Part shown: positions 33,803 to 42,491 of the stretch, piece by piece
How the letters are laid out: each line of letters starts with the position of its first letter
Position numbering within the stretch: position 1 is the stretch's first letter
Assembly (NCBI GenBank): GCA_964482685.1
Contig: CAYZZA010000004.1
Coordinates: 1-44,120, forward strand
Reading direction: 5' to 3'
Length of the DNA: 44,120 bases
Source: CAYZZA01 sp964482685
Lineage (GTDB): Bacteria > Bacillota > Bacilli > Lactobacillales > Carnobacteriaceae_A
Notes under the pieces: generated by a model
Seen by the model: the letters and a program-made list of their open reading frames with translations, nothing else
The model's database searches: none
Told to the model about the DNA's origin: nothing
Program-made: the position numbers and the translations under genes

Positions 33803-35944
33803 ATGGCCAAAAAAAGAGTATATGAATTCGCAAAAGAACACAATGTGAGCAGCAAAGATGTACTCACACACGCAAAGAATTTGGGCATCGAGTATGCCTC
33901 ACACATGTCATCCATGGAACCAGATGACGTCAAGAAACTAGAAGCACGAGTAGGAAAACAAACTATTAAACCATCGGAGGACAAGAAAACGACAAATCAA
34001 AAGCAAGAATCCACAGAAAAGAACATCACACCCGCAGCAAAGTCAAAAACAGCGTCACCTAGTCAAAACAGACCGAAAGCAGCTGCACCTGGAAGCCGTC
34101 CAGCAGCGAAACGAAACCCACGAGGCGGCAGACGCGGCAAGCCAAAGCGCTCCCGTTCAACCGTTCCAGCTACACCACGAAAGTTTAAAGAATTACCGGA
34201 AACTCTCGTATACACAGACGGCATGACCGTTGCGGAAATGGCAAAAAAGATTCACCGCGAGCCCGCTGAAATTGTCAAAAAACTATTTTTGATGGGCATT
34301 GTGGCCACACAAAACCAAAGTTTAGACAAAACAGCGATTGAACTGTTGGCCGACGATTATGGAATGGCCACCGAAGAAAAAGTCCAAGTAGATATTTCAG
34401 ACTTGTCTGTCTATTTTGAAGAAGAAGACACAGAAGAAAACCTTGTGACACGCCCAGCAACCGTGACCATTATGGGACACGTTGACCACGGAAAAACAAC
34501 CTTACTAGACACATTGCGCAACACGCGTGTCAGTGAAGGCGAAGCCGGTGGAATTACGCAGCATATCGGTGCGTACCAAGTAGAAGAAGACGGCAAGTTG
34601 ATCACTTTCTTGGATACTCCAGGACACGCAGCGTTTACAACCATGCGTGCACGTGGAGCAGATGTCACAGACATTGCCATCATTGTGGTGGCTGCAGATG
34701 ACGGGGTAATGCCGCAAACAGTCGAAGCAGTCAACCACGCCAAAGCAGCAGAAGTACCGATTATTGTTGCAGTCAACAAAATTGACAAACCGACTGCCAA
34801 CCCAGACCGCGTGATGCAAGAGTTATCCGATTACGGACTGGTTCCAGAAGCATGGGGTGGCGACACCATTTTTGTGCCCATCTCTGCTAAATTTGGACAA
34901 AATTTAGACGAACTGCTTGAAATGGTCCTCTTGGTCGCAGAAATTGGCGAATTGAAAGCCAATCCATCCAAACGAGCGATTGGAACAGTTATTGAAGCAC
35001 GTCTAGACAAAAACAAAGGACCCATCGCCACCTTGCTTGTACAAGGCGGAACATTGCGCGTCGGGGATCCAATTGTTGTGGGGAACACATTTGGACGTGT
35101 GCGTGTCATGCAAAACGACAAAGGAAGAAGAGTGAAAACGGCTCTTCCATCTACACCTGTTGAAATTACCGGATTGAACGAAACGCCACAAGCAGGCGAC
35201 AAGTTCGTAGTATTCGAAGACGAAAAAACAGCCCGTCAAGTTGGAGAAGAGCGTGCAGGATTGGCGGCCATTAGCCAACGTTCCTCCACAAACAAAATCA
35301 CCATTGACAATTTGTTTGAAAGTTTACAAGAAGGCGAAATGAAAGCTGTGAATGTCATCATTAAAACAGACGTTCAAGGGTCAGCCGAAGCATTAGGCGC
35401 AAGTCTTGAGAAAATCGATGTGGAAGGCGTTCGCGTCAACATTGTGCACTCAGGAGTTGGAGCGATCAATGAAAGTGATGTCAGCTTAGCCAATGCAAGT
35501 AATGCGATTATCATCGGATTTAACGTCCGTCCAACGCCACAAGCAAAAGAAATGGCTGAACGAGACGAAATCAACCTTCGCTTGCACCGCATTATCTATA
35601 CCGCCATTGATGAAATTGAAGCAGCCATGACCGGACTTCTAGATCCTGAGTATGAAGAACAAGTCATTGGAACAGCGACTGTTCGTGAAACATATAAAGT
35701 ATCTAAGGTAGGAACGATTGCGGGTTGTTTCGTGAGCGATGGCCGTATCACGCGCAAAGCAGGTATTCGACTTATCCGGAATAATGTTGTAGTCTATGAA
35801 GGAGAACTAACAAGTTTGAAACGCTTTAAAGACGATGCCAAAGAAGTCGCAAAAGGCTTTGAGTGTGGATTGACTCTGAAAGATTATAACGACATCAAAG
35901 TGGATGACGTCATTGAAGCGTACGAAATGGTTGAAGTCAAATAA
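33803..35944 (+). CDS. infB: Translation initiation factor IF-2
   Basis: IF-2 is the GTPase that places fMet-tRNA on the 30S subunit and promotes subunit joining. The 713 residues have a short IF2_N domain (VYEFAKEHNVSSKDVL) and a Lys/Arg/Pro-rich linker (about 50-130). A second IF2_N domain (MTVAEMAKKIH) follows. The G domain has GHVDHGKTT (about 224), DTPGHAAF and NKID, then domains II, III and C2 (KVGTIAGCFV). GGAGGAG precedes ATG 33803. Confidence 0.98.
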   Translation: MAKKRVYEFAKEHNVSSKDVLTHAKNLGIEYASHMSSMEPDDVKKLEARVGKQTIKPSEDKKTTNQKQESTEKNITPAAKSKTASPSQNRPKAAAPGSRPAAKRNPRGGRRGKPKRSRSTVPATPRKFKELPETLVYTDGMTVAEMAKKIHREPAEIVKKLFLMGIVATQNQSLDKTAIELLADDYGMATEEKVQVDISDLSVYFEEEDTEENLVTRPATVTIMGHVDHGKTTLLDTLRNTRVSEGEAGGITQHIGAYQVEEDGKLITFLDTPGHAAFTTMRARGADVTDIAIIVVAADDGVMPQTVEAVNHAKAAEVPIIVAVNKIDKPTANPDRVMQELSDYGLVPEAWGGDTIFVPISAKFGQNLDELLEMVLLVAEIGELKANPSKRAIGTVIEARLDKNKGPIATLLVQGGTLRVGDPIVVGNTFGRVRVMQNDKGRRVKTALPSTPVEITGLNETPQAGDKFVVFEDEKTARQVGEERAGLAAISQRSSTNKITIDNLFESLQEGEMKAVNVIIKTDVQGSAEALGASLEKIDVEGVRVNIVHSGVGAINESDVSLANASNAIIIGFNVRPTPQAKEMAERDEINLRLHRIIYTAIDEIEAAMTGLLDPEYEEQVIGTATVRETYKVSKVGTIAGCFVSDGRITRKAGIRLIRNNVVVYEGELTSLKRFKDDAKEVAKGFECGLTLKDYNDIKVDDVIEAYEMVEVK

Positions 35945-35990
35945 AGAAACAACAAGCATGCATTGAATAAAACAAACGAGGTGAACATAT

Positions 35991-36341
35991 ATGCCAAACT
36001 ATCGAGTAGGAAGAGTGTCTCAAGAGATTTTGCGAGAAGTTAACGATATTCTTGTCAAAAAGGTACGAGACCCGCGTGTAAAAAACCTGACCATCACCGA
36101 TGTTGAGTTAACAGGGGATTTACAAAACGCCACCATCTATTACAGCACACTAGACACAGACAAAGACAAACAAGCAGACACACAAACAGGCTTAGAGAAA
36201 GCATCTGGGTTGATTCGAAAAGAATTAGGTTCGCGCTTGACGTTGTATAAAACACCTGAACTCGCCTTTAAACGAGATGAATCGGTTGAATATGGAAGCC
36301 GAATTGACGAACTGTTAAACAAACTAAACCAACAAGACTAA
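35991..36341 (+). CDS. rbfA: 30S ribosome-binding factor A
   Basis: RbfA binds the 5' region of 16S rRNA in 30S precursors and is needed in the cold. The 116-residue KH-like protein shows RVGRVSQEILREVNDIL, DPRVKNLTITDVELTGDL and the TPELAFKRDESVEYGSRID C-terminal motif. GAGGTG lies before ATG 35991. It is the last gene of the rimP operon and a terminator follows. Confidence 0.97.
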   Translation: MPNYRVGRVSQEILREVNDILVKKVRDPRVKNLTITDVELTGDLQNATIYYSTLDTDKDKQADTQTGLEKASGLIRKELGSRLTLYKTPELAFKRDESVEYGSRIDELLNKLNQQD

Positions 36342-36403
36342 GACCCTTTTCCACAGGAGACTGCGCCCTAAACGCCATCTCTTTTGGGTTCGACTCCTTG
36401 TTC

Positions 36404-36450
36404 AAACCGTAGCCGGTCTGATTTTCTATCAAGCTGGCTGCGGTTTTTTT
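36404..36450 (+). terminator. Terminator of the rimP-rbfA operon
   Basis: A 13-bp stem (36404-36416 with 36434-36446, two G-T pairs) starts AAACCG and runs into seven T residues (36444-36450). Confidence 0.88.
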
Positions 36451-36534
36451 GTGTCCCAAAACCTCTTCCGTCTACACTGCTAGGGAACTAGCGTGGCAAA
36501 GGAAAAGGAGAAGGAAAAGAAAGAAGCAAGGTGA

Positions 36535-36560
36535 AGTGAGGCAAGGGGGAGTGAGGCAAG
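36535..36560. repeat. 11-bp direct repeat, 15-base period
   Basis: AGTGAGGCAAG occurs at 36535-36545 and at 36550-36560 inside the purine-rich spacer. Confidence 0.7.
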
Positions 36561-36604
36561 ACACAAGGAAAAAGACAACGAAACGCGCACGGAAACCCTA
36601 CTAA

Positions 36605-36640
36605 GAGACACAAAAAGAGACACAAAAAGACACAAAGAGA
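36605..36640. repeat. 12-bp tandem repeat
   Basis: GAGACACAAAAA occurs twice in tandem (36605-36616, 36617-36628), followed by a degenerate third copy. Confidence 0.7.
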
Positions 36641-36748
36641 CCAGAGCCTAGTACCCCCGTTTAAAGACGGTCATGCGTAAGGGGAGAGGGCTGTAGGAAT
36701 GCAAAAAGAAGCTTGGGTGTATTTTATCCATTTGAAGAGAGTAGATTA

Positions 36749-36757
36749 TGATACAAT
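36749..36757 (+). promoter_or_regulatory. Extended -10 promoter of truB-ribF
   Basis: TG-A-TACAAT (36749-36757) is a good extended -10; upstream TTTGAA (36731-36736) is a poor -35 at 15 bases. It is 29 bases before truB. Confidence 0.55.
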
Positions 36758-36785
36758 ACGATGAGTGATTAAATGAGGTGAGCAA

Positions 36786-37703
36786 ATGTTGGAAGGAATT
36801 ATTCCAGTGTGGAAAGAAGCAGGCATGACGAGTCATGATGCTGTGTATAAAATACGAAAGATTTTAAAAATAAAAAAAGTGGGACACAGCGGTACGCTTG
36901 ATCCGGACGTGAGCGGAGTTTTGCCCGTTTGTGTAGGAAGTGCGACCAAAATCGTGGACCATCTTGTCGAGTCAAAAAAAGAATACATGGGAGAAGTCAC
37001 CCTTGGGTACTCGACCACAACCGAAGACGCCAGTGGAGACATCGTGGAAACCAAACGCGTGTCTAATCCACCCACTACAAAAGAGATCGACCAGGCGCTA
37101 GAACAGTTGACCGGAGAAATTACTCAAATTCCGCCCATGTTTTCCGCAATTCGCATAGATGGAAAAAGATTGTATGAGTACGCCCGAGAAGGACTCGTGA
37201 TTGATCGACCTGGGCGCAACGTATGGATTCATTCCTACGAACGCACGTCCACCCCGGTATACAATGAAGAAGAAGGAACGCTTTCGTTTCGCTTTAAAGC
37301 GGTCTGTAGCAAAGGGACCTATATTCGTACGTTAGCCGTGGATACAGGGGGGCTGCTTGGGTATCCAGCGCATATGTCTTTTTTAACGCGCACCGAAAGT
37401 GGCACGTTTAAAAAAGAGGAGTGTTTTACAGTGTCGCAAGTCAAAGACTTATACGACCATGGACAGATTGCCCACGCTTTTTACCCTCTTGAACGTGCTT
37501 TATCCGACTATCCGTTTGTGGAGATTACACGCTCACAATGGGAAAAAGTACAAAACGGCTATATTTTTTTAAAAACAGAGTTTGCGTCTGGAACACAGCC
37601 TTTTGTTTTGTTTTATGAAGGCCTTCCGGTAGCGATTTACCATGAACATCCGACGAAACCTGAACTAGTCAAACCGATGAAAATGATTCGGACATCCTTA
37701 TAA
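36786..37703 (+). CDS. truB: tRNA pseudouridine-55 synthase
   Basis: TruB makes pseudouridine 55 in the T loop of tRNAs. The 305 residues show GHSGTLDPDVSGVLPVC with catalytic Asp39, KxYxxxxxLG-like KKEYMGEVTLGYST, and QIPPMFSAIRIDGKRLYEYAR. A C-terminal RNA-binding extension follows. GAGGTGAG precedes ATG 36786. ribF starts 15 bases downstream. The truB-ribF pair usually follows rbfA in Firmicutes, here with a long spacer and a terminator between. Confidence 0.97.
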   Translation: MLEGIIPVWKEAGMTSHDAVYKIRKILKIKKVGHSGTLDPDVSGVLPVCVGSATKIVDHLVESKKEYMGEVTLGYSTTTEDASGDIVETKRVSNPPTTKEIDQALEQLTGEITQIPPMFSAIRIDGKRLYEYAREGLVIDRPGRNVWIHSYERTSTPVYNEEEGTLSFRFKAVCSKGTYIRTLAVDTGGLLGYPAHMSFLTRTESGTFKKEECFTVSQVKDLYDHGQIAHAFYPLERALSDYPFVEITRSQWEKVQNGYIFLKTEFASGTQPFVLFYEGLPVAIYHEHPTKPELVKPMKMIRTSL

Positions 37704-37718
37704 AAAAAGAGGTATAGC

Positions 37719-38675
37719 ATGCAGACGATTTATTTACACCATCCATATGACAGAAATGCGATTGTAACAGAACCCATTGTGCTTGCTTTGGGTTTTTTTG
37801 ATGGGGTCCACCGTGGACACCAAAGAGTGATTGAAGAAGCAAGAAGAGTCGCCACTAAAAAGGGGCAAAAACTAGGGTTGTTGACCTTTACGCGACACCC
37901 GTCTATTTTATATACCAAATACGACCAACTTGAACTAAACTATCTAACCACCCCAGAAAGAAAACAAGTGCTCCTGGAGCATTTTGGCGTGGACATCTTG
38001 TATAAAGTAGAGTTTACGTCCTTGTTTTCGTCTCTTTCTCCTCAAGAATTTGTCGACCAATACGTCATAGGACTGCATGCGTCAACGGTAGTAGCAGGCT
38101 TTGACTACACGTATGGCAAAAAAGAAGTGGCCAATATGCAAAACTTGTCCGCTTTTTCACAAAATCGTTTTGACATTGTCGAAGTGGCCCCTTCTTTACA
38201 TGAGCACGAAAAAATCAGTTCAACACGGATTCGCGAGACCATCAAAGCCGGCGACTTAGAGACCGCCAAAGGCCTTCTTGGGTATGCGTATTGTACCACC
38301 GGTTTTGTCGTGCGCGGAGACGCCCGTGGCAGAGAGCTAGGCTTTCCCACCGCCAATGTGCACCTAGCCCCTTCTATTTGCGTCCCACGAAAAGGTGTGT
38401 ACGCGGTACAAGTCGTAGTGGCAGGACAAACCTACGGCGGAATGGCTTCCATTGGCTACAACGTGACGTTCGAGGCGCGGTCTACGTTATCCATTGAAGT
38501 ACACATCTTTGATTTTAAAAAAGACATTTACGGAGAAACCATGGCGATCTACTGGTTGTCGTATTTACGCGATGAGGTCAAGTACACAGGACCAGGCCCG
38601 TTGATTGCCCAACTTCAAGCAGATGAAACGCGCTCAAGACACATTCTTGAGCAAGAACACCCTCCATTGATTTAA
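37719..38675 (+). CDS. ribF: Bifunctional riboflavin kinase / FMN adenylyltransferase
   Basis: RibF makes FMN and FAD. The 318 residues have an N-terminal nucleotidyltransferase domain with GFFDGVHRGHQ and ISSTRIRETIKAGDLE. A C-terminal flavokinase domain has GDARGRELGFPTANV, GVYAVQV and the SIEVHIFDFKKDIYGE stretch. AAAGAGG lies before ATG 37719. It ends just before the hrcA promoter, with no clear terminator. Confidence 0.97.
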   Translation: MQTIYLHHPYDRNAIVTEPIVLALGFFDGVHRGHQRVIEEARRVATKKGQKLGLLTFTRHPSILYTKYDQLELNYLTTPERKQVLLEHFGVDILYKVEFTSLFSSLSPQEFVDQYVIGLHASTVVAGFDYTYGKKEVANMQNLSAFSQNRFDIVEVAPSLHEHEKISSTRIRETIKAGDLETAKGLLGYAYCTTGFVVRGDARGRELGFPTANVHLAPSICVPRKGVYAVQVVVAGQTYGGMASIGYNVTFEARSTLSIEVHIFDFKKDIYGETMAIYWLSYLRDEVKYTGPGPLIAQLQADETRSRHILEQEHPPLI

Positions 38676-38691
38676 AAAAGACAAACAATAA

Positions 38692-38720
38692 TTGACAAAG
38701 ACTCATTTATTTGATAAATT
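38692..38720 (+). promoter_or_regulatory. Promoter of the hrcA-grpE-dnaK operon
   Basis: A perfect TTGACA (38692-38697), a 17-base spacer and TAAATT (38715-38720), with an extended TG at 38712-38713, form a strong vegetative promoter directly before the CIRCE element. Confidence 0.88.
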
Positions 38721-38730
38721 TAATGAAGTG

Positions 38731-38757
38731 TTGGCACTCTTCGTGTCAAAGTGCTAA
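38731..38757 (+). promoter_or_regulatory. CIRCE operator (HrcA binding site)
   Basis: TTGGCACTC-N9-AAGTGCTAA matches the CIRCE consensus TTAGCACTC-N9-GAGTGCTAA with one change per half and exact spacing. It starts about 4 bases after the expected transcript start, so bound HrcA would block transcription. Confidence 0.93.
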
Positions 38758-38820
38758 AATAGACAGGAACGCTAGTTGTTGCTCTGTCTCAGTTGTCACG
38801 CTTTTGAAAGAGGTGGTGAA

Positions 38821-39852
38821 ATGCTGACTGAGAGACAAAAACTAATTTTAGAAAAAATCATTCAGCTCTACACGAAATATGGACAACCGATTGGGTCTAA
38901 AACCTTGTTGAGTGAAACAGAGTTGACTTTTAGCCCTGCTACAATCCGTAGTGAGATGAGTCGGTTAGAAGAAAGAGGGTATCTTGAAAAAACACATACG
39001 TCTTCTGGACGTGTGCCGTCTTTTACAGGCTACCGCTTTTACATCGACCATTTAATGGATTCGGACTTTCAACCAGATCGCACGGAAAAACCTATTGATT
39101 TGGCGTCAAGCAACAAATTTAATCAGTTGGATGATGTGATTCAACATTCCGCAAATGTGTTGTCGCGCTTAACGAGCTACACAGCGATTGTCTTAGGCCC
39201 GGCAGCGCAAACGTGTCGGTTGACGGGGTTTCGCATTGTTCCATTAACCAAGAGTCAAATGATGGCTATCTTGGTGACCGATACAGGAATGACTGAAAAC
39301 ATGGTGTTTAATTTGCCGTCATCTGTCAAAGCATCTGATATTGAATCGATGGTTCGCATTTTTGATGATCAATTGATTGGATATACGTTGATGGAAGTGT
39401 ATGACAAACTCCAAACCGATATTCCACTGTTGATTCAAAAGTACGCGACAAGTGCAGAAGGTTTGCTGGGCATCATTACCGAAACGGTCCATCATAGTCA
39501 AAAGGACAATATGCATATTGGTGGAAAAATGAACTTTATTGACTATACTGAAAACATAGGCAGATCAAAGATCAAATCCATCTACGAAATAATTGAACAC
39601 AAAAACGAACTTGCGTCGTTGCTTGCAAACATGAATCGAGGAATCGATATTCGTGTGGGACAAGAACTGCAAAACGAATTGTTTTCAGATTTCAGTCTTG
39701 TAACCGCAAGTTATCGAGTAGAAGGATATGGGCAAGGCATTGTGGCTGTTTTAGGCCCTACAAATATGTCTTACGAAAAAACCATTCACTTGCTCCATTC
39801 GTTTAAGAATGAATTATCGGATGAATTACTGAAGTTTTATTTAAGTGAGTGA
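38821..39852 (+). CDS. hrcA: Heat-inducible transcription repressor HrcA
   Basis: HrcA binds CIRCE and represses the dnaK and groE operons until heat titrates its chaperone partner. The 343 residues begin LTERQKLILEKIIQLY with a winged helix (to about 75; SPATIRSEMSRLEERGYL, HTSSGRVPS). GAF-like and dimerisation regions follow. The ATG at 38821 follows GAGGTGG by 6 bases; an open stretch upstream (from 38776) precedes that site. The CIRCE element lies 63 bases upstream, so the operon is self-repressed. Confidence 0.97.
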   Translation: MLTERQKLILEKIIQLYTKYGQPIGSKTLLSETELTFSPATIRSEMSRLEERGYLEKTHTSSGRVPSFTGYRFYIDHLMDSDFQPDRTEKPIDLASSNKFNQLDDVIQHSANVLSRLTSYTAIVLGPAAQTCRLTGFRIVPLTKSQMMAILVTDTGMTENMVFNLPSSVKASDIESMVRIFDDQLIGYTLMEVYDKLQTDIPLLIQKYATSAEGLLGIITETVHHSQKDNMHIGGKMNFIDYTENIGRSKIKSIYEIIEHKNELASLLANMNRGIDIRVGQELQNELFSDFSLVTASYRVEGYGQGIVAVLGPTNMSYEKTIHLLHSFKNELSDELLKFYLSE

Positions 39853-39881
39853 ACGCAAAAATGTTGAAATGAGGGCTTGAA

Positions 39882-40457
39882 TTGACAGATCACACAGATC
39901 AAAAAGAAGACATGCATCACGTTTCCGATGAAGAAACAACCGAAACTTCAAAAGAAACCGTTGAGGAAACAACTGAAGAAAAGAATGCGACAGAAGCAAC
40001 CCCGGCAGATGAAATCGCCGAATTAAAAGCAGAAGTAGAAGCAGCTGAAGATCGTTATTTAAGACTGCAAGCAGAATTACAAAACATGCGTCGTAGACAT
40101 CAAAAAGACCGCGAAGATGACCGCAAATTTAGAGCGCAATCCTTGGCAACAGATTTAGTCCCTGTGATTGACAATTTAGAGCGAGCACTTGCGATCGATG
40201 TGTCCGACGAAGCGGGCCAAAACTTGAAAAAAGGTATTGAGATGGTCATGGAGAGCGTGAAACATGCATTTGAAAAAGAAGGCATTGAGATTTTAAATCC
40301 GGTCAATGAACCGTTCGATCCTCAATTCCATGAAGCTTATACCTCTGTTCCAGCCACAGAAGATGTGGAAGCTGGACAGGTTGCCCAAGTATTTGAAAAA
40401 GGCTACACCTTAAATGGACGTATCTTACGTGCTGCCAAAGTAGCAGTAGCTGAATAA
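39882..40457 (+). CDS. grpE: Nucleotide exchange factor GrpE
   Basis: GrpE releases ADP from DnaK. The 191 residues start with about 45 acidic, disordered residues. A long coiled-coil helix (ELKAEVEAAEDRYLRLQAELQN-RRR) and the C-terminal beta domain follow (FDPQFHEAYTSVP...GYTLNGRILRAAKVAV). Start TTG 39882 follows GAGGG by 6 bases; no ATG offers an equal fit. It is 29 bases after hrcA. Confidence 0.96.
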   Translation: MTDHTDQKEDMHHVSDEETTETSKETVEETTEEKNATEATPADEIAELKAEVEAAEDRYLRLQAELQNMRRRHQKDREDDRKFRAQSLATDLVPVIDNLERALAIDVSDEAGQNLKKGIEMVMESVKHAFEKEGIEILNPVNEPFDPQFHEAYTSVPATEDVEAGQVAQVFEKGYTLNGRILRAAKVAVAE

Positions 40458-40502
40458 ATAAGTGTGTACAACTATAAAAAAATCATACAAAGGTGAGTGT
40501 AT

Positions 40503-42332
40503 ATGAGTAAAATTATTGGTATCGACTTAGGAACAACAAACTCTGCTGTTGCAGTTCTAGAAGGCGGAGAAGCAAAGATTATCCCGAACCCAGAAGGGAA
40601 TCGTACCACTCCTTCTGTTGTTGCATTTAAAAACGGTGAAATTCAAGTAGGGGAAGTTGCCAAAAGACAAGCCATTACAAACCCACATACAGTCAGCTCA
40701 ATCAAACGTCACATGGGTGAGAGTGGCTACAAAGTAACCATGGATGGAAAAGACTACACCCCACAAGAAATTTCTGCGTTTATTCTCCAACACTTGAAGA
40801 GCTATGCAGAAGACTATTTAGGCGAAACCGTAACCAACGCAGTCATCACGGTTCCAGCTTACTTTAACGACGCACAAAGACAAGCAACCAAAGATGCAGG
40901 TAAAATTGCCGGTTTAGAAGTAGACCGTATCGTAAACGAACCAACGTCTGCTTCCTTGGCATACGGTTTAGACCAAAAAGGAAAAGAAGAAAAAATTCTT
41001 GTCTTTGACTTAGGTGGCGGAACGTTTGACGTATCTGTACTAGAACTTGGAGACGGCGTCTTTGAAGTTTTGGCAACAGCTGGAGACAACGAACTAGGTG
41101 GAGACGACTTTGATAAGAAAGTAATCGACTACCTCGTGTCAGAATTTAAAAAAGAAAACGGCATTGACTTGTCCAAAGACAAAATGGCCATGCAACGGTT
41201 GAAAGACGCCGCTGAAAAAGCGAAAAAAGATTTATCTGGTGTGACATCTGCTCAAATCAGTCTTCCATTTATTACAGCAGGAGATGCAGGTCCGTTGCAC
41301 TTAGAAAACACACTTACACGCACAAAGTTTGACGAGTTGACATACGACCTTGTTGAACGAACAAAAACGCCTGTACGTCAAGCATTGAAAGATGCCGGAC
41401 TTTCCACATCCGAGATTGATGAAGTCATTCTAGTGGGAGGATCCACACGTATTCCAGCTGTTGTAGAAGCTGTGAAAAAAGAAACCAACAAAGACCCGAA
41501 CCGTTCTGTAAACCCAGATGAAGTAGTTGCCATGGGAGCTGCCATCCAAGGTGGAGTTATCAGTGGAGATGTCAAAGACATTGTCTTGTTAGACGTAACA
41601 CCGTTGTCACTTGGAATTGAGACAATGGGTGGCGTATTTACGAAGTTAATCGACCGTAATACCACAATCCCAACGAGCAAATCACAAACATTCTCCACAG
41701 CAGCAGACAACCAACCAGCCGTAGATGTGCATGTTCTTCAAGGAGAACGCCCAATGGCACAAGACAACAAAACACTTGGACGTTTCCAACTAACGGATAT
41801 TCCTCCAGCTCCACGTGGTGTGCCACAAATTGAAGTAACGTTTGACATTGACAAAAACGGAATCGTAAACGTCAGTGCCAAAGATCTAGGTACACAAAAA
41901 GAACAAACCATCACAATCAAATCTTCTTCTGGTTTATCCGACGAAGAAATTGAGCGCATGGTCAAAGAAGCAGAAGAAAACGCAGAAGCAGACAAGAAGC
42001 GTCAAGAAGAAGCGGAACTACGCAACGAAGCTGACCAACTTGTTTTCCAAGTAGACAAAACATTAAAAGAGCTTGAAGACAAAGTAGAAGCAGAAGAAGT
42101 TGAAAAAGCTGAAGCAGCTCGTGACGAATTGAAAGCTGCACTTGAAGAAAACGATTTAGACGAAATCAAAACAAAACGTGATGCATTGAACGAAATCGTT
42201 CAAAACTTAACGGTTAAATTGTACGAACAAGCAGCAAAAGAACAAGAAGCACAAGCAACAGAAGAAGGCGCAGAAACAGGATCAGCAGACGATGTAGTAG
42301 ATGCGGACTTTGAAGAAGTAGACGACGAATAA
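40503..42332 (+). CDS. dnaK: Molecular chaperone DnaK (Hsp70)
   Basis: DnaK is the ATP-driven Hsp70 chaperone. From ATG 40503 (after AAGGTGAG) it has 609 residues. The nucleotide-binding domain shows IGIDLGTTNS, DLGGGTFDVS and VGGSTRIPAV. The linker VLLDVTPLSLGIETMGG starts the substrate-binding domain, and a charged helical lid ends in DVVDADFEEVDDE. An in-frame GTG at 40497 overlaps the ribosome binding site. A terminator follows, so dnaJ may be expressed less than dnaK. Confidence 0.98.
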   Translation: MSKIIGIDLGTTNSAVAVLEGGEAKIIPNPEGNRTTPSVVAFKNGEIQVGEVAKRQAITNPHTVSSIKRHMGESGYKVTMDGKDYTPQEISAFILQHLKSYAEDYLGETVTNAVITVPAYFNDAQRQATKDAGKIAGLEVDRIVNEPTSASLAYGLDQKGKEEKILVFDLGGGTFDVSVLELGDGVFEVLATAGDNELGGDDFDKKVIDYLVSEFKKENGIDLSKDKMAMQRLKDAAEKAKKDLSGVTSAQISLPFITAGDAGPLHLENTLTRTKFDELTYDLVERTKTPVRQALKDAGLSTSEIDEVILVGGSTRIPAVVEAVKKETNKDPNRSVNPDEVVAMGAAIQGGVISGDVKDIVLLDVTPLSLGIETMGGVFTKLIDRNTTIPTSKSQTFSTAADNQPAVDVHVLQGERPMAQDNKTLGRFQLTDIPPAPRGVPQIEVTFDIDKNGIVNVSAKDLGTQKEQTITIKSSSGLSDEEIERMVKEAEENAEADKKRQEEAELRNEADQLVFQVDKTLKELEDKVEAEEVEKAEAARDELKAALEENDLDEIKTKRDALNEIVQNLTVKLYEQAAKEQEAQATEEGAETGSADDVVDADFEEVDDE

Positions 42333-42346
42333 GTCTCTTCCTGCAC

Positions 42347-42361
42347 AGGTCAAGTTGCGAC
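42347..42361. repeat. 15-bp sequence shared with the engB-HemA-like spacer
   Basis: AGGTCAAGTTGCGAC is the exact reverse complement of 1371-1385. It starts 15 bases after the dnaK stop. It contains one half of a CtsR-like AGGTCAA but no second half. Confidence 0.4.
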
Positions 42362-42392
42362 GCTTTCTGCAGCGCGAAAAAATTGAATCAAC

Positions 42393-42433
42393 GAAGAAAA
42401 AAGCCAAAGCAAAACGCTTTTGGCTTTTTCTTC
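42393..42433 (+). terminator. Terminator between dnaK and dnaJ
   Basis: An almost perfect 17-bp stem (42393-42410 with 42416-42433, one bulge on each side) has an AAAAC loop. It has A-rich and T-rich arms and is probably a partial terminator inside the heat-shock operon. Confidence 0.75.
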
Positions 42434-42491
42434 TAAAAAATGATACGCTCGTTTAGAAGACGATACGATGAGTCAGTAACGGAGGTAAAGG

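Larger units (their letters stand above)
36453..36748. other. Repeat-bearing, purine-rich non-coding spacer before truB
   Basis: The rbfA-truB gap is 444 bases. After the terminator it holds a hairpin with a GGAA loop (GCTAG 36479-36483 with CTAGC 36488-36492, plus CAC/GTG outside). A long purine-rich stretch (36495-36640) with two direct repeats follows. Then comes a foldable block (AGCC 36645-36648 with GGCT 36689-36692, CCC 36654-36656 with GGG 36681-36683, CCGT 36657-36660 with ACGG 36667-36670). I see no credible protein frame. Confidence 0.5.

Noticed and set aside
36385..36400. GGGTTCGACTCC resembles the T arm of a tRNA between rbfA and truB
   Set aside because: The T stem has only two Watson-Crick pairs plus wobble, and no acceptor, D or anticodon arm can be drawn around it.
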